This document shows positions 21,902-33,000 of a stretch of DNA of 64,000 nt, piece after piece. A program made the translations under genes and the position numbers. The notes under the pieces were generated by a model. That model saw nothing but the letters and a program-made list of their open reading frames with translations, ran no database searches and was not told the DNA's origin. The stretch comes from Allium sativum (Eukaryota; Streptophyta; Magnoliopsida; Asparagales; Amaryllidaceae). The DNA lies in the NCBI GenBank assembly GCA_030737875.1, contig CM060919.1, positions 808,153,160 to 808,217,159 on the forward strand, read 5' to 3'. Each line of letters starts with the position of its first letter. Within the stretch, counting starts at the first letter, position 1.

Positions 21902-22682
21902 CGAAGAAGTCGGTCGCTCATATCTCCGAAGTTGTTGGTCGCTCATATCAGGAAAAGTTACTTACCTCTACAGCGAAAAGGCGTTCAAACGCTCAGACAT
22001 AATGAGGACTTAACAAGAACGGTTAGTTCGACTGCTCATCAAAATGGGTTGGATTAACTTGACCATGGGGAAAGGTCATATGTACAAGACAAGGAAGAGG
22101 ATTGGTTGTGACCACACGTTCCACTCTGCTGACATCCGTTCATACTGCCCTGATCGATCATACATGACAAGGAACACAAAAATGTTAGAAGTCGCACATG
22201 TCTCCCAAGTCCGCTTGCATGTTCCTCAACCAGTCACCAGTGCTTCAATCAGATGCTACCTATTGGTCAGACAGACACTAACTCCTAAATGGTCGCGCTT
22301 ACATTCTGTTCTACAAGCCTTGATCATTCGCTTACGGGCTACGGTATTAATCACCCGCTCATCTGTAATCAGATAAGCTGCATCAACCATATACCACCTA
22401 TCAAACAATCATTAAAAAGTTAAAACATGGCGCTCAGTCGGTCGCCAATGCATCAATTCAAAATCTCTAATCAGTTGCCCATGTACCCCTCGCCTAACCG
22501 CCCATTCGAACGGCAAGGGTCTATGCAATCGTTCGTACCCATAAAGCTCGATCGCATGAGGCAACTGAATACAGCTGTCGCCAGTTGGCTACAGCTAAGC
22601 GGTGTCATATTCGTAATTAAGGAGACAAGCGACCCATAGTCAGCATATATGATTTTCAGATCATTTCCTCATAAAGGCACAC

Positions 22683-22691
22683 TTATAAATA
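22683..22691 (+). promoter_or_regulatory. TATA box in the right LTR of the gag-only element
   Basis: TTATAAATA, the counterpart of 16128-16136. Confidence 0.5.
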
Positions 22692-23226
22692 AGCCATGAC
22701 TCCCACCTTAAAGGGGGACTCCTCGCCACCACGAAGTGCTGCAAAAAAAATTCCTCCACCATTCCTTAAGCATTTCAATCATCATCGTCATCTCCACTTG
22801 AAGGATCTTCATCCATCCGGCCATGGCATCCATTGAGATTTTATAAGTAAAAGAAATCAAAGATATCCTCCTACTTCGTCGCTCATCTGTCCTTCTTTTT
22901 CGCGGATTCCATTATTCCTCCATCAAATTCCGTGAATATTGAGCGAGATTTGTATGTGAGAATGAGAATATGTTGAGAGAACAAGAAAATGTATGAGGAA
23001 AGAGAGTCTATATGCTTTGTAATCATTATCATGATAATGAAAACTACCTTCATAGTGGATGTAGGGCTGAGCCACTCTAAAATCTTATCTCCATTTTACT
23101 TTCCTCACATTTTTACTGTCAACTCTTATTGAATATGACTCCATTTACTTTCTAACCACATTGGTGAAGTACAATTTTTGTACCCTTGGTGTTTGAGCCA
23201 TTTTTTGGTGAAAACATGTATCTTAC

Positions 23227-23316
23227 CGGGTGAAGGAATTGATGAGATGGAATTCACCCAAGTAGAAAGCAACATGAATAACTTGATGATGAGTCTTTAT
23301 GCTATCTCGGATACAA
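23227..23316 (+). pseudogene. captured beta-tubulin C-terminal fragment
   Basis: Forward reading GEGIDEMEFTQVESNMNNL from 23229 matches the very conserved C-terminal end of beta-tubulin (the GEGMDEMEF and ESNMNDL motifs). About 12 poorly matching residues follow. The usual preceding block (FRRKAFLHWYT) is not visible: the LTR element inserted at 23221, and the DNA at 4600-4660 on the other side does not read as tubulin. It is the plus-strand counterpart of the actin and hydrolase fragments, so host genes were taken up in both orientations. Function is impossible at this length. Confidence 0.8.
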
Positions 23317-24974
23317 GGAGATGCATAAACATCGCCTGAATGACAATAACATAAAGAGCCTAGTGTTGGTTATAAGTCTTTATGCTTGCATCGGAATTCT
23401 GTGCCATTATCTATATTTCTGATATTTTCTTTCCTATTTTAGGAGTGCTAGAGCCTATTTCATTTACCATGGTGAATAGCAATACGGAAGCTCAACAACC
23501 AATTTCAGGTAATCTACAAAATGATTATCTGATAAGTCTGAATGCCCTACCAGTTCTGGTGAATATGAATAGGGTATTAACTTGATGATATTGGTAAAAA
23601 AAATGTTGATAACGTTGCTACTGTTTAGATGCACACTATTGAAGTAGTTAGGATATGTCATGAATGCACGGTACGAAAATATTTTGTTTATTTGCAATAT
23701 ACGAGCTTAGTTCCAATAAAAAGGAGTGCTAAAACATTTTTTAGACATGCCATGAAGAAGGAAGATTTGTAGACAGAGAATTTTTTATGTGAAGGTGGAA
23801 GAAAAATTTACATTGGTTAAGTATGGGATGATATGCGATTGTGCCGGGAAATGTAGTATATTGGATGCATGTAGGATGATATGCTCTAGTACCTAAGTCT
23901 GATTGCGGCATGTAACCTTCACAGTTATCTAATGAAACCCCTGGCTCAACTGGTTAGAAGGACATGATTTTCTTGTTGTAGGAAGCCGAATACATATGGG
24001 TTGCCACCTCCATTGTTTGTGCACCTTTTGTGATCATGAGTGATAGTGATGTAAAGAACATTGCTGCAAATTCTGGACAACTGTGAGTTCTCACATTTGA
24101 TTTTTTTCTTCAAAATTATTGAGTTTTGTTAATCAGAAATAGTTTTGTTTGTATGTGCATCTGTTGACTGTGTACTAAACCATCTACCACAATTGATTTT
24201 GTTTTCTTTATTTGATTCAAGTGCAATATCAGCTACATGTTTTGCAAGGTAGTTGTTAATCCACTTGATAATTTGAGGTTTGTCATCTTTACTAATTGTA
24301 TGTTCTCTAGTTTAAGCATTTTGCTTATGCTAAGTTTGGTATCAAAGATGAAATCTTTTATTGAATGTTAAAGATTAACGGAAACACAATGGCACATATT
24401 ATAATAAATTTAACTAAGTTAATTAATTTTATAAAAATTAACTAATATGAGCATATATTATAATAAATCTACCGTGCATTTTCAATTTGAATACTAAACA
24501 CTACAGTAGTAATTAATAATAATTGTATAGTAATCCTATTATGAGTATAGTGCATTTTCAGTTTGATATTTATACAACTTTTATAAGAAATGGGAATGAA
24601 AAACTCAAGGCTGGCTAGAGCTGATATATAACAAGTAAAGCATTTGCATCACCAATTCGACATCTAATATGCTTTAAAGTATGTACTTTTGTTTGATTAT
24701 TTATCTATCTGGTAATGAATATCTAGGCTAGCTTTAAGCAATACTTAAGAAGTAGTATCCTTTTTCAACATAGGGCAAAGTTAGAACATGTTACATGCAA
24801 ATATCTCTGTACTTGTTAAATCTCTGTATTATAATCCATTCTCTGCTGAAAATCAAGCTACAAATAGCTTGCCTTCTTACACTGTAATACAATTATATAA
24901 TACTCCACAGTATTTGGTACAATACTACCCTTTTCAACAAATTCTCCAAAAATTGTGCATCCATATTATTGCAG
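23317..24974. other. unassigned part of the CACTA element
   Basis: AT-rich, intron-like. One exon-like stretch at about 23981-24083 reads without stops (EAEYIWVATSIVCAPFVIM and onward) and ends at a GTGAGT donor, but I cannot assign it. Confidence 0.4.
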
Positions 24975-25119
24975 GATGTTCTTGACCGTATAAAGTTTGC
25001 TAGGGGGTCTTCTACTTCAAAGTGGTGACCAGTTAGAGCTCATATGGTTTATCCCAAGCCCTTTTTGTTGAATCATATTGCTATTGGTAATGAAGACTGT
25101 TGGAGGTCAAATTATCACG
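24975..25119 (+). pseudogene. captured GH51 alpha-L-arabinofuranosidase fragment, exon a
   Basis: After an AG acceptor the frame reads DVLDRIKFARGSSTSKW, a TGA stop at 25026-25028, PVRAHMVYPKPF, and HIAIGNEDCWRSNYHG, ending at a GT donor (25120). Plant ASD1-type enzymes have the same order: an IEFARG-STSKWG block, then a GNEDCG-KNYRG block holding the acid/base Glu of the GH51 site. The enzyme releases arabinose from cell-wall polysaccharides. Intron boundaries are kept, so the capture was of genomic DNA, not of a reverse-transcribed message. The in-frame stop removes function. Exons b and c follow in the same order as in the gene. Confidence 0.85.
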
Positions 25120-26267
25120 GTATTTACCTTAATGATTTAGATTGAAGTGCTTATTATGGCTGTAGGTCGAAACTTAAAGTACTGTAGCTACAATTGAGGT
25201 CAGAGAGATTAATGAACAATGGTTACTTATATAATGTTATGGTACATGCGCTAATCTCCACCATTGAACCATGAATTAAATTCTTCCCTCCTCGTCTATT
25301 TCCAGATCCGACATTTTCCACCACTTTTTCATTTGGTCAGTATAACATGATTATATTCTTTTATATATCAATCATTCATCGTCTAGCCAGCCGACGACCG
25401 CTAAATGTAATCTAAAATCTCATCTTTTATACTGTAATATTATTAAATAAACACCACGTGAACAATGACCATTCAAACAATATGGCATGCATTTGGAATT
25501 ATTATATATGTTTGTATAAATAAGGGGATATAATTTTGAACTTATCCATTTGAAAACCATTTTTAAGGTATGTTCGCTTTCCAATTTTAAATTGGATGCA
25601 TATGTATGTTGATATGTTTGAGAAACAACATGCTAAATCATGCTATAAATAAATGCACTGTCTTTTATAATTTTAGATCGTGTTTCGAATAATTTATTAT
25701 TGTTTTGCTTTCCGTATCTGATTCAGCATGAGCTGCTGCAAACAAGACTCAGAGTAAACTTTTGTTTCCATATCTAAACATGGAAAGTATATGAACATGT
25801 ACAACAATATTTATTTGTTTGGAATAAATTAAGCTTCTGTATAAGCTTGTACATTTAATGAGTCGAACTGCATACTATGTGCACAGTCGAATTCTGTTCG
25901 CTTAATCTTATTAGAGTGACATATGATATCACTATTATGATTATTTACCTTGGATTGATCCAGAAAACTAAATATTTGTTTTCCTATACAAAATGATGGG
26001 GTGGTTATTAGTTTTATCTAGGTCTTATTTGGTTGGCGGATGATGTCCATTTCTCCTGACTATTTCTTAAAATCGATTATCCTTTATTCTGATTAATGTG
26101 TACTTCAATGGTTTTGAATGAAGAGCCTCATAACGTATATAACGTCTTACACTAATTATATCTGGATTGTAGCCTTTGCATCTTTTGGGTTTCTGGAGTG
26201 AATGATTCTGAAATTTTTTGTAGGTGTGAAGTGTTGGGATTTGTATCAGGTGATCCTAATTATATCT

Positions 26268-26385
26268 GGAACTACTCGGATTTTATAATGGGATCAAGGC
26301 TGTTTACTCTGACATTAAAATTGTCTTCCATTATGATGGATCGTCACAACGATTAGATCATCCTTCTTTTCTCTATGATTTTCAT
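26268..26385 (+). pseudogene. captured GH51 alpha-L-arabinofuranosidase fragment, exon b
   Basis: Reads NYSDFYNGIKAVYSDIKIV, then YDGSSQRLDHPSFLYDFH, followed by a clean GTAAG donor. It matches the GNYLKFYDAI, YPDIKIISNCDGSS and LDHPADYYDYH blocks that follow the GNED block in plant GH51 enzymes. The AG acceptor appears to be lost. The 1.15-kb gap to exon a has no coding and is intron-like. Confidence 0.83.
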
Positions 26386-26642
26386 GTAAGTTGTTTGAGA
26401 TGTTCTCCATTCAATTTAACCTTTTTATATATCCGTTTTCATCTGATCACCGAATATTAATATTGTACCAAGCAAATGGTTCATACATGATAGGTTTATA
26501 CATCTACATCTAATATGTTCTTGATGGTTCACCGGTTTGATCGTGCACCTCATACTGGAGCAGAGATATAATTATGCATTACACAACTTCCTTTTACACA
26601 TACACATTTGCTCGTTGTGCTTTCCTTAAAAAAAAATTGCAG
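26386..26642 (+). other. intron-like sequence between GH51 exons b and c
   Basis: Bounded by GTAAG and a T-rich tract with AG at 26641-26642. No coding. The preceding gap 25120-26267 is similar. Confidence 0.5.
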
Positions 26643-26745
26643 GCTTTTTTTAGTGAATATGTCGTGCATGGAGTGGATGCTGGGTCTGGAAGCAATTAGC
26701 AGCATTGGCAGAAGCAACATTCCTTATTGGGCTAGAAAGAAACAG
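26643..26745 (+). pseudogene. captured GH51 alpha-L-arabinofuranosidase fragment, exon c
   Basis: Reads AFFSEYVVHGVDAGSGS and, after a one-base frame change, QLAALAEATFLIGLERN, ending at AACAG|GTACAT. Plant GH51 enzymes have FVSEYAV-GKDAGTGSLLASLAEAAFLIGLEKN here; the Glu of SEY is the family's catalytic nucleophile position. One frameshift breaks the reading. The next exon is not seen; the foldback at 26792-27069 follows within 50 bp. Confidence 0.85.
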
Positions 26746-26791
26746 GTACATCCATATTTGTTAGGAATTTTTTTCCTTTTCATATCTTTGT

Positions 26792-27069
26792 GGACATTAT
26801 GCAGTAGTGCTAATGGTGCACTGCACCACAGTAATGATGCATTTGTACATCGCTGTAGTAGCGCAAATGCACCACATGGTGAACTGCACCACACAATGGT
26901 ACATCTGCACCACTGCGATGGTGCAGCAACACCACTATGTGGTGTTGCTGCACCACTATGTGGTGCAATTCACCACTGTGGTGCATTTGCACAACAAGGG
27001 TGGTGTACATGTGCACCTGTGCCGCATTACTTTCGTGCAGTGCATCATTAGCACCATTGCATAATGTCC
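26792..27069. repeat. 278-bp foldback (MITE-like) built of GTGGTGCA/TGCACCAC words
   Basis: The ends are perfect inverted repeats (GGACATTATGCA at 26792; complement ending 27069), extending imperfectly through GTGCTAATG and GTGCACTGCAC. The centre is a perfect 16-bp inverted repeat, 26920-26935 with 26939-26954, and a 3-base loop. The octamer TGCACCAC occurs five times in the left part and GTGGTGCA at least twice in the right. No target duplication is visible. Open frames on both strands reflect the repeat word, not a gene. Confidence 0.8.
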
Positions 27070-27593
27070 GACGATAAAAACGATAATTAAAAGAAATCAT
27101 CATTGTTTCTCTAATAGATAATGAATAATGAGAATTGATTGAGCTTATACTATACCAGCTTGCTTATGTCCATGTTTCTTTCATTATATTTAGACTGCCC
27201 AATCCTCCAGTGTTGAATCTCAAGTGAACTTGAAGCAAAAAAGAGACGAACAATGGAGCAATCTGCAATGTGGGCTAAAAGGAAGCGTTAAACGACATGC
27301 TTAAGCGGTATGTGCCAAAACCAAAGGTTGAAGGGATAAATATGTATGTTTTTAACATGCATTGTAAATAGGTTTGTTTTCATAAGTTTGTCCAATGTTG
27401 TATGACATTTGTTTATGAAATTATGTTACAGATATTGTATTCATATTACTTTATGAAAATGATTAATAATTATATTTTCATACGTTAATTTCAAGTTTGA
27501 TACGATGTTATGTATATTGTTTAATTGAAATATGATGAAATGAATGTAGATTATTGATATAAATATTGCAATAAAACGTGACTGTAGTGGGGT
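27070..27593. other. unassigned part of the CACTA element
   Basis: AT-rich. A short stop-free plus-strand reading at about 27194-27300 (Ser/Gln/Lys-rich) is not recognised. Confidence 0.35.
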
Positions 27594-27988
27594 AAAAATA
27601 TCAGGAACTAACAACAACGTTTATATAACGTTGTTAGTTCTATGAAAAGACATAGTATATACACTATAACAACATAAGAAAAACGCTGTGAAATAAAATA
27701 GCGTTTATAATCCGCTGCTAAAAATGAAAGCAACACACACTTAAAAAATATTAACAACTCATTGTAAACGCTGTGCATAAAGTAGTAACAGCTTAGAAAA
27801 ACCCTGTGCATAAAGTATTAACAGCTCAAAAAAAACGCTGTGAAACTCACTTTTTAACAGCATTTATTTTATGCTGTTGAAAATTATGGGCCTACAACCG
27901 CATGTTGTTATACAGCGTTTATACTAACACTGTTATAACTTCTAACAGCATTTTTGAACTGTTGTTAAAAGTCTTATTTGTTGTAGTG
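27594..27988 (-). repeat. CACTA right subterminal region and terminal inverted repeat
   Basis: At least four AACGCTGTG-type copies plus related AACAGC/CAGCGTTT words in both orientations over 395 bp. There is a perfect small hairpin at 27604-27636 (AACTAACAAC ... GTTGTTAGTT). It ends TTGTTGTAGTG at 27988, followed by ACA. Confidence 0.75.
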
Positions 27989-28018
27989 ACATAAGTCGGG
28001 TTTCTGTTAAGAATGATC

Positions 28019-28499
28019 AACATTCATTCACAGACCTTAGTCCCATTTCCTGTGACTTTATACAAACCATTGCCTTTGGAAGACCTTTTGTAAGTGGGTA
28101 AGCCAAGTTTTTCTTTGTTTATATGTAGTCAACTGTTATAACACCACTTTTGAGTAACTGTCTTACCATTTGATGTCTTAGACCCATATGTCTAGAGTTC
28201 CCGTTATATTTCTTATTAGAGACATTATATATCGTTGCTTGATTATCACAGTTAATCAAGACTGTTGGAGATGGCTTGTTCCATAATGGAATTTCCATTA
28301 AGAAATTCCTAAGCCATTCTACTTCCTTACATGCATCTGCTAATGCAATTAATTCTAACAACATAGTTGAGTCAGATATACCAGCGTCCCCAAATGTAAG
28401 TATCCATCCAGTCGTAGACTTGGATTTGAATTCTACATTGTTCCAGGTTACATCAGGATATCCTTTATAAGATAAGCCATAGTTGATGGTTCCTTTCAA
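28019..28499 (-). pseudogene. copia RNase H domain and C-terminus
   Basis: Minus-strand reading YLKGTINYGLSYKG, then STTGWILTFGDAGISD (the copia RNase H region where the first active Asp normally lies), NCDNQATIYN, HMGLRHQMVRQLL and GVITVDYI, a stop at 28119, then LAYPLTKGLPK, the usual C-terminal LADPLTKGL element. The open part is 126 codons. It is separated from RT by a frame change near 28545. In an active element this domain degrades RNA in the RNA-DNA hybrid. Confidence 0.87.
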
Positions 28500-28504
28500 A
28501 TAAG

Positions 28505-29704
28505 CTAAAACTCTGGAAATAGCTTTCCTAGGATTACTCGTAAATCGACATATACACTTATAACATGTGTGATGTCTGGTCTAGTGCAATTCATAACATA
28601 CATAAGACTCCCAATAACAATAGAATACTCCTGTTGAGAAATGGTACGTCCAGTGTTCTTTTCTAATTTGACACTTGGATCTAAAGGAGTTGGTGCTGGT
28701 TTGTTATTATAATAACCATACTTCTTTAGGAACTTCCTAATGTAATGAGATTGAGTTAGTAATAACTCCCCCGCTTTCCTAATGATTTTAATTCCCAGAA
28801 TTACATCAGCCTCTCTTAGATCTTTTATATCAAATTTAGAAGATAGAATCTTCTTAGTTTCATTCACACAAGATATATTGGAACCAAATATCAGCATGTC
28901 ATCAATGTATAAACATATTATAACATAACCGTTGTTATCTGATTTGCTATACATACATTTATCAGCATCATTAACAATGAATCCATATGACAATGCAACT
29001 TTATAAAACTTCTGATGCCATTTCATGGGAGCTTGCTTTAGGCCATAACGAGATTTTATGAATTTACAAACTTTCTTTTCTTGGCCTGGGGTTATGAAAC
29101 CTTCAGTTTGTTCCGTATATGTCTCTTCTTCTAAATATCCATTTAGAAAAGCTGTCTTTACATCCATTTGATGTATGGCTGAATTATGAATTGATGCAAG
29201 TGCTATTAAACATCGTATAGAAGATATGTGAGCAACCAGAGCATATGTATCAAAATAATCTACTCCTTGTCTTTGCTTATATACCTTAGAAACTAATCTG
29301 GCTTTAAACTTATCAGTGGATCCATTTGTATTCAACTTTTTCTTGAATATCCATTTACATCCTATAGTTTTAGCACCGGGAGGTAAATCAGTTAAAACCC
29401 AAGTTTGGTTTAACATTATGGAGTTCATTTCATCATTGATATCTTCTTTGCAGAAATTAGAATCTCTTGAATTCATAGCTTCAGAATAAGTTTTGGGATC
29501 ATCATCGACGTTCATTTCATATCTTATCACATTAAGGACATCATCCTTATTTCCTTCTACGAGATATGTTATGACGTCAGGACCATGGTCGTTCTCTATT
29601 TTCGCTCTTCTACTTCTCCTGTGTTCAGCACTATAATCTGGTACCGATACTTCCTTGCTATTTTGAGCAGGATCATATTCATCGTCATTGATACCATTAA
29701 TCAC
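28505..29704 (-). pseudogene. copia reverse transcriptase with integrase tail (399-codon frame)
   Basis: RT copies element RNA to cDNA. The frame covers the integrase C-terminal tail, then NQTWVLTDLPPGAKTIGCKW, KFKARLVSK, HQMDVKTAFLNGYLEE, GLKQAPMKWH and the catalytic YIDDMLIFGS box (the two Asp are intact), then LGIKI and SLMYVMNCTRPDITHV. This is the classic Ty1/copia RT. It is the best preserved coding part of the element. A frame change just past HVISVY disconnects RNase H, and stops lie upstream toward the integrase. So the catalytic residues remain but the polyprotein is broken. Confidence 0.92.
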
Positions 29705-30001
29705 AGTTGGTTCTGGACTAGATAATCTCAGTGGATTCTCAATAGTTCGATTTTCAAAGAATTCTACATCTACTGATTCTATAACTTCTAAGGTGTCAAG
29801 AGGAAGGAACCTATAAGTTATACTATTAAGATACTATCCTATGAAAACGCACTTAAATGCACCTAACTTTGGTCGTTTAGGGTCTGTTTTTCTAAAATAT
29901 GCAAAGCAACCCCAAACTTTAAGCCTAGTAAGGTTAGATTTTCAATTAAACCATAATTCATAAGGGGAAATATTATTCTTTTTAAGTGGTGCTCCATTTA
30001 A
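29705..30001 (-). pseudogene. copia integrase C-terminal region, left of the giant-LTR insertion
   Basis: Reads LNGAPLKKNNISPYEL, a stop, LKVWGCFAYFRKTDPKRPKL, GAFKCVFIG and onward. This is the block that normally follows the integrase core in copia polyproteins. It joins in frame, after excision of 30007-44087, to VMLSACYV at 44093. Confidence 0.82.
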
Positions 30002-30006
30002 AAAGC

Positions 30007-33000
30007 GTAACGACCCAAGGATTTTCGACCCCAAAAATCGACATAAAATCACCATGTCGACTATTCAAGCATCGAAAACATGGAATAGTTATGAGAAAGA
30101 AGTTAGAGGATGAGGAAAGAAAGAAATATTAGAATAGAAGAAGAGAAGAACACATCAGAATCTCACATCGGAATGAATAAATATAATATATCAAATCTCT
30201 TTATATAAAGAAACAGTATATACATACCAATCATCAGAGTACAGCATATATTTGTCACAGCGGAAATACACTTTATATATAACGGTGAAGCCTCCTGCTT
30301 CTAGCTCCTGTACTCCAGCGAAACCTAACATGTAAATATACTCGGTATGACCCGAGCACATTTGAAGCAAAGAAAAATTCACCCGGATCAGTTTGGAATA
30401 CTTTCAGTGATAAATTCATAACACATCAATTTGTTTAACTTTGAAAATCCTTTTTTAAATCGAAGAATAATAGTAAGACCAACGCACACATAAACACGGA
30501 CGGTTTTTTTTACCTTACTATAACCCAAAACAATTTTTGAAATCAATATCTTTTCTGATATTATAATAATGTTTATCAAACCACAAATAAATATTTATCT
30601 AGCAGAACGCTTTCATCTCACGCTCTACATATATAATATACAATCAAAAACCGTAGGCTCTTATTGGATAATGGATTCCAACTATGGCAAGGTATGGGAC
30701 CACCTTCCGACAATGTATCTCCAGGGATGAATACATCAGGGTTCAACAAGAACGTCTTGCAACCGGGCTTACACATGACCGGTCCCTCATTTCTCTTGAG
30801 AGTACCGAATATACCATTACCACGGTTGTGGGCCAGCCAACCGAACCGATAACATACATATAAAAATAAAAAGGGACAATCATAGGCATTTGATTTCTCC
30901 AGATTAGGTAATTATATACCCTTTTAATGGGTGTGACCCACATTGCCATGTTGCCTACCCGATTTTGTGCCATTTCCCGGTTGATGAGGCTAGAGGTTAC
31001 GCTTATCATTCAGAAAAGTATATCTCCATTCACTTTGAATTCCACATTGTCGGATCCTCCAGAAATCACTAATTGACTTCCACAAAAATACTCTAGTTGT
31101 CAAGCTAAAGAAGTTTCCCTTCTATGCCATCAACTTAGTACGTTTGAAGAAATCAACGTACGTGATCCTTTTGGAAAATACTCTGTCAGACATTCGTCCA
31201 TACAAGTCATCCACGAATAGGATGAACCAAAGGCACTCTCCTACCACATCCTAGGAATCACCCTATAGATCAGTAGCGAGTAATCATTACAAATCCGTAG
31301 ATTTTAACCATGACAGAACCATAGTATATCTCTGGCAGCTAAACCAAAGATTTTAAGTAGTTCTTCCGCTTTATAAATATCTACGGTCTTCAATTTTCTC
31401 CGTCTTTACCCCTGCCAGTTAGTCGCGTTCGTACAGTTGATTCAAAGTGGTTTTGGGTCTAGTTCCCATCCCGGTCTCTTCGAAACAACACGTCAAAAAG
31501 GTTCAAGAATAAGGTTCATTTGATAGTCGGTGGTTTAACTATCAAATCATAACAATGCTGTTCAGTACGTTGGCAACTCAGGTCATTTCTATTAACATAT
31601 TTCATTTAAAAACTATTCCGTCGATTCCTATGATTGATTTCACATTCTTACTTCAAATCCCATTGTTCTCGTTATATTGAAAAACAATAATGTATCTTTC
31701 TTTACCAAACTCCATTTATTCTTCTTTTTTTCAAAACATCGCTGTATGTTCGCCAAACCCTTTCCATTTCTTTTATTTGGAAAATCACTATATATATATT
31801 CTTATTTCAGAGGTATTAAATATTTTGATTTTTCAGCTTGGGTCCGACGATGTTAAAATATACATCGTTTACATCAAAGCTTACTGTTTTCTTATTGGCA
31901 TTCAAAATCTTTCCATTACCCTTGCCATATTTTCTTTGGAATAACGAATTCCAAACTTCACTCTTTATTTCCTTTGTCAAGGAACATTATCATATTTCAT
32001 AAAACATCATGTATTACCTTTTTATCTTGAAACATCGTTTGCATTTAAAAACCCTTTTGTACTTCTTATTTTTGAAAACATTATCATAGTTTATAAACCC
32101 TCCTTTCATTTCCTTTATCATCGGAAATACCGTTATATTTCTATTTAAACAACGGCATGGTCTAATTACCAAAATCCTCCTTTATTTCAATCAAAACATT
32201 CCATTTAACCCAACTCTCAGGTGAACGCTATTTTAAAGTCATCGCCATGGTTAAACTCCTTGTTACAACTGGGTTTCTATAATTTGAATTATACTTCAAT
32301 TCCTTTCTATAATCCTTTATTTTGGTTAAATAAAAGAAATTCCAATTATAAAACACTCGCTTTAGTTATTATTCAATAGAAGCAGTTATCTTTCCGATTA
32401 ACTAGACTAGCATAGTTAATTCTTTTTAAAAGGTTATTTAAATAAATGATAAATTTTATAAATCATAATTAACTCGACAATCACTTTCCTACCCATTACA
32501 ACTAATACTATCTCTCGATAATAACGAAGCCATTCAAGTTGGGGTATTCTAATTACCTCTCAGACCTTGACCGACGACGCGCTTATTTTAATTTAATAGA
32601 AGTTTGCCACTCAAACACTTGTTATTCCATTTCCATTTCCATTTCCATTTATTATGGTTTTATAAACCATTTTCTTTTATTTGAAAACCCACTTTATAAG
32701 TCATTTCCTTTTACTTCATTAAGTAACTCTCTAATCTTAATTACTATTTGATTCCCGTATGATTTTTAGAAACCATATCATACATTGGCAATGGCCTTAT
32801 AATCTCTCCACTTATGCTATTAAACTAACCAATATCCTTTTTCCCTAATCCCTTTAACTATCCTATTTAAATCACCTCTATTTTTACTTAATTAAATCAT
32901 GCTGAAATTCCCTTTTTCCTACTATACCACGGAATTCATTTACCATTCGTTTTAAACATGGTTTTAATATCACACTTCCTTTTGGAAATCCTATTTCAAT

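Larger units (their letters stand above)
4666..23216 (+). mobile_element. non-autonomous gag-only LTR retrotransposon, Tat-like (level 3)
   Basis: Flanked by TGTAT at 4661-4665 and 23217-23221. The left LTR is 4666-16672, interrupted by the element at 5515-15791; the right LTR is 21442-23216. Both start TGTTTATCCC and end GAAAACA. The interior (16673-21441) has a primer-binding-like site, a stop-broken gag with a Tat/Athila-type zinc motif, noncoding repeats, an antisense reading frame and a purine tract before the right LTR. There is no protease, RT or integrase, so it must have moved with enzymes from a relative. The LTRs differ visibly throughout (roughly 8-10% in the stretches I compared), so the insertion is old. 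It sits next to the beta-tubulin fragment of the CACTA. Confidence 0.88.
21442..23216 (+). repeat. right LTR of the gag-only element
   Basis: 1775 bp, about 50 bp longer than the reassembled left LTR. The surplus is explained by a 53-bp tandem duplication at 21796-21901. It ends GAAAACA before TGTAT. Confidence 0.92.
98..27988. mobile_element. CACTA (En/Spm-type) DNA transposon carrying host-gene fragments (level 2)
   Basis: The left end starts CACTACAAGAAAAG at 98. The right end, read on the minus strand, starts CACTACAACAAATAAG at 27988. The terminal inverted repeat is about 12 bp with one mismatch. The 3-bp target duplication ACA is present at 95-97 and 27989-27991, the size expected for CACTA. 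Subterminal DNA on both sides carries short repeats with AACGCTG/CAGCG cores. Removing the nested LTR element (4666-23216) leaves about 9.3 kb. I found no TNP2-like transposase in that. Instead there are fragments of beta-tubulin, actin, an alpha/beta-hydrolase and a GH51 arabinofuranosidase. It is inferred to be non-autonomous and inserted in the 3' untranslated part of the copia element. Confidence 0.82.

Noticed and set aside
26608..27103. Open frames on both strands over the foldback
   Set aside because: Produced by the reiterated GTGGTGCA word (His/Met/Val repeats) with no start context or domain.
27586..27593. Alternative CACTA right end (CTGTAGTG)
   Set aside because: No matching 3-bp duplication with the left end, and the subterminal repeats continue to 27988, where ACA matches the left flank.
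32620..32650. CCATTT microsatellite in the giant LTR
   Set aside because: Four to five units only and differs by one unit in the other LTR (40268); too short to annotate separately.
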